Assembly: GCA_903949225.1 (NCBI GenBank)
Contig: CAJAYZ010000497.1
Location: forward strand, 1-7,421
Reading direction: 5' to 3'
Source of the DNA: an uncultured Planctomycetaceae bacterium
Lineage (GTDB): Bacteria > Planctomycetota > Planctomycetia > Pirellulales > UBA1268
Length of the DNA stretch: 7,421 bases
Shown one piece after another: positions 6,187-7,421 of this stretch (its first letter is position 1; every line of letters begins with the position of its first letter). The notes beneath the pieces were generated by a model that was given only the letters and a program-made list of their open reading frames with translations, had not been told where the DNA came from and made no database searches. The position numbers and the translations under genes were made by a program.

Positions 6187-7284
6187 ATGTCGCTGCCGAT
6201 CAAGCCGAAGGACCGCTGTGGATTCGACTGCGTCTCGCTCGGCGAGGTCATGCTCCGCCTCGATCCCGGCGAGGGGCGGATCCGCACCGCGCGGCACTTC
6301 CAGGCCTGGGAAGGGGGAGGCGAATACAACGTCGCCCGCGGCCTGAGGAAGTGTTTTCAACAGCGGACGGCGCTTGTCAGCGCCTTCGTTGACAACGAAG
6401 TCGGCCGGCTCATCGAGGACTTTATTTTTCAGGGGGGGGTGAACACCGATTTCGTCCAATGGCGCGACGATGACGGCATTGGCCGCTCGGTCCGCAACGG
6501 CCTCAATTTCACCGAGCGCGGCTTCGGGATCCGCGGGGCCGTCGGCGTGCCCGACCGTGGCAACACGGCCGCCAGCCAGCTCAAGCCGGGCGACATCGAC
6601 TGGGAGAAGCTCTTCGGGGAGATCGGCGTCCGCTGGTTTCACACCGGCGGGATCTTCGCCGCCCTCTCCGCGTCGACAGCGGCCCTGACGATCGAGGCGG
6701 TCGAGGCCGCGAAGAAGCACGGCACGATCGTCTCCTACGATCTCAACTATCGCCCCAGCCTGTGGAAGAGCATCGGGGGCCTGGCCAAGGCGCGTGAGGT
6801 CAACCGCGCGATCGCCCGCCATGTCGACGTGATGATCGGCAACGAGGAAGACTTCACCGCCTCGCTCGGCTTCGAGGTCAAGGGGGTCGATCATGCGATC
6901 TCCATCGTCGAGACCGACGCCTTCAAGGCGATGATCGAGACGGCCGTGAAGGAGTTCCCGAACTTCAAGGTGGCGGCGACGACGCTGCGCCGCGTCGTCT
7001 CGGCAACGAAGAACGACTGGTCGGCGATCCTCTGGCACGATCGAAGCTTCCACGACAGCCGCCAGTATCCCGATCTCGAGATCCTCGACCGGGTCGGCGG
7101 CGGCGACAGCTTCGCCAGCGGACTCGTGTTTGGGTTTCTCGAGTTCAACGATCCGCATAAGGCGGTGGAATACGGTGCCGCCCACGGGGCCCGTGCTTCG
7201 ACGACCCCCGGCGACACCTCGATGGCCACGCGCAAGGAAGTCGAAAAGCAGATCAGCGGCGGCGGGGCCCGCGTCGTGCGCTGA
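6187..7284 (+). CDS. PfkB-family sugar kinase, 2-keto-3-deoxygluconate kinase-like
   Basis: This 365-residue cytoplasmic kinase should transfer phosphate from ATP to a sugar or sugar acid; KDG kinases make 2-keto-3-deoxy-6-phosphogluconate for the Entner-Doudoroff route. Ribokinase-fold landmarks are the start of the fold, VSLGEVMLRL (16-25), and the substrate-side GGGEYNVARGL (43-53), close to the KdgK version of the PfkB signature. YDLNYRP (184-190) and NEEDF (219-223) follow, then the C-terminal signature DRVGGGDSFASG (301-312), with Asp307 as the expected catalytic base in the anion-hole loop. It is slightly longer than a typical 310-340-residue KdgK, with an extended region before the signature. 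It lies 56 bp after the Ldh_2 gene and is likely in the same operon. No KDPG aldolase is in the window, so KDG as substrate is inferred; fructose-type or other keto-sugar acids are alternatives. A G8 run is at 6432-6439. Confidence 0.87.
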   Translation: MSLPIKPKDRCGFDCVSLGEVMLRLDPGEGRIRTARHFQAWEGGGEYNVARGLRKCFQQRTALVSAFVDNEVGRLIEDFIFQGGVNTDFVQWRDDDGIGRSVRNGLNFTERGFGIRGAVGVPDRGNTAASQLKPGDIDWEKLFGEIGVRWFHTGGIFAALSASTAALTIEAVEAAKKHGTIVSYDLNYRPSLWKSIGGLAKAREVNRAIARHVDVMIGNEEDFTASLGFEVKGVDHAISIVETDAFKAMIETAVKEFPNFKVAATTLRRVVSATKNDWSAILWHDRSFHDSRQYPDLEILDRVGGGDSFASGLVFGFLEFNDPHKAVEYGAAHGARASTTPGDTSMATRKEVEKQISGGGARVVR

Positions 7285-7306
7285 GCGACGACGCACACCC
7301 GGAACA

Positions 7307-7324
7307 CGCGGTCACCCCCCCGCG
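7307..7324. terminator. Small GC stem between convergent genes
   Basis: CGCGG (7307-7311) can pair with CCGCG (7320-7324) around an 8-nt loop, between the kinase end and the convergent gene end. It has no T tract on either side and overlaps the last codons of the leftward gene, so a terminator role is weakly supported. Confidence 0.15.
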
Positions 7325-7421
7325 GCTTCGTCGATCTCCACCCACGACCGGCAACCGCCGTACGACTCCTGCCAGGGGAGCATGACAGGGGAGGGGAGGG
7401 GCGTGACCGTCACCTCGAGGA
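7312..7421 (-). CDS. C-terminal fragment of a DUF1802-like protein, cut by the window edge
   Basis: Read leftward from the window edge there are 35 codons followed by TGA at 7314-7312. Third positions are almost all G or C, and the residues are mixed and protein-like, ending WVEIDEAAGG. The stretch YGGCRSW followed by a V/I-acidic segment resembles the conserved YGGC(K/R)SW(I/V) block near the end of DUF1802 proteins, as I recall that family. The family is uncharacterised, so no function is proposed. The tail after the motif is short. The gene converges on the kinase with 27 bp between the stop codons and is probably unrelated to the operon. The start and most of the protein lie outside the window. 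Confidence 0.45.
   Translation of the reverse strand, partial: LEVTVTPLPSPVMLPWQESYGGCRSWVEIDEAAGG

Noticed and set aside
6151..7296. 381-codon minus-strand frame opposite the kinase
   Set aside because: It has an Arg/Asp/Gly-rich composition, no motif, and lies opposite a kinase with intact signatures.

Overview
The window is GC-rich, gene-dense bacterial chromosome with short intergenic gaps, strong GC bias at third codon positions and clear Gram-negative outer-membrane proteins. The BBP2-type porin, the Phenol_MetA_deg-type transporter protein and the style of the sugar-metabolism genes best fit a planctomycete, probably of the Pirellulales. This assignment rests on family resemblance and composition, because no rRNA or marker gene is present.

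Layout. Positions 1-81 are non-coding: a T8 run that may be the tail of a terminator from outside the window, and a small dyad behind the porin stop. A 441-residue outer-membrane porin runs leftward (82-1407). A 351-bp divergent intergenic region (1408-1758) separates it from five rightward genes: a FadL/OmpP1-like barrel (1759-3024), a second predicted barrel protein overlapping it by ATGA (3021-3926), a D-2-hydroxyacid dehydrogenase (4015-4998), an Ldh_2-family (malate/lactate-type) oxidoreductase (5042-6130) and a PfkB-family sugar kinase resembling 2-keto-3-deoxygluconate kinase (6187-7284). At the right edge, 35 codons of a convergent leftward gene (7312 to beyond 7421) look like the C-terminus of a DUF1802 protein.

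How the genes may work together. Three unrelated barrel families next to three cytoplasmic sugar-acid or hydroxyacid enzymes suggest a locus for taking up and catabolising a small organic or sugar acid. The two dehydrogenases belong to families of usually opposite stereochemistry. A similar pair (SlcC and ComC) interconverts sulfolactate enantiomers through a shared 2-keto acid. The kinase could phosphorylate a 2-keto-3-deoxy sugar acid. The substrate cannot be read from the sequence.

Regulation. An exact 11-mer (GTGACGGTTCC) occurs in the divergent region (minus strand, 1540-1550) and in the gap before the dehydrogenase genes (plus strand, 3950-3960). In both places it is part of, or close to, a dyad. 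It is a candidate operator linking the outer-membrane and dehydrogenase genes. A 10-bp inverted repeat also lies just upstream of the porin ribosome binding site. I see no mobile element, CRISPR array, tRNA or rRNA.
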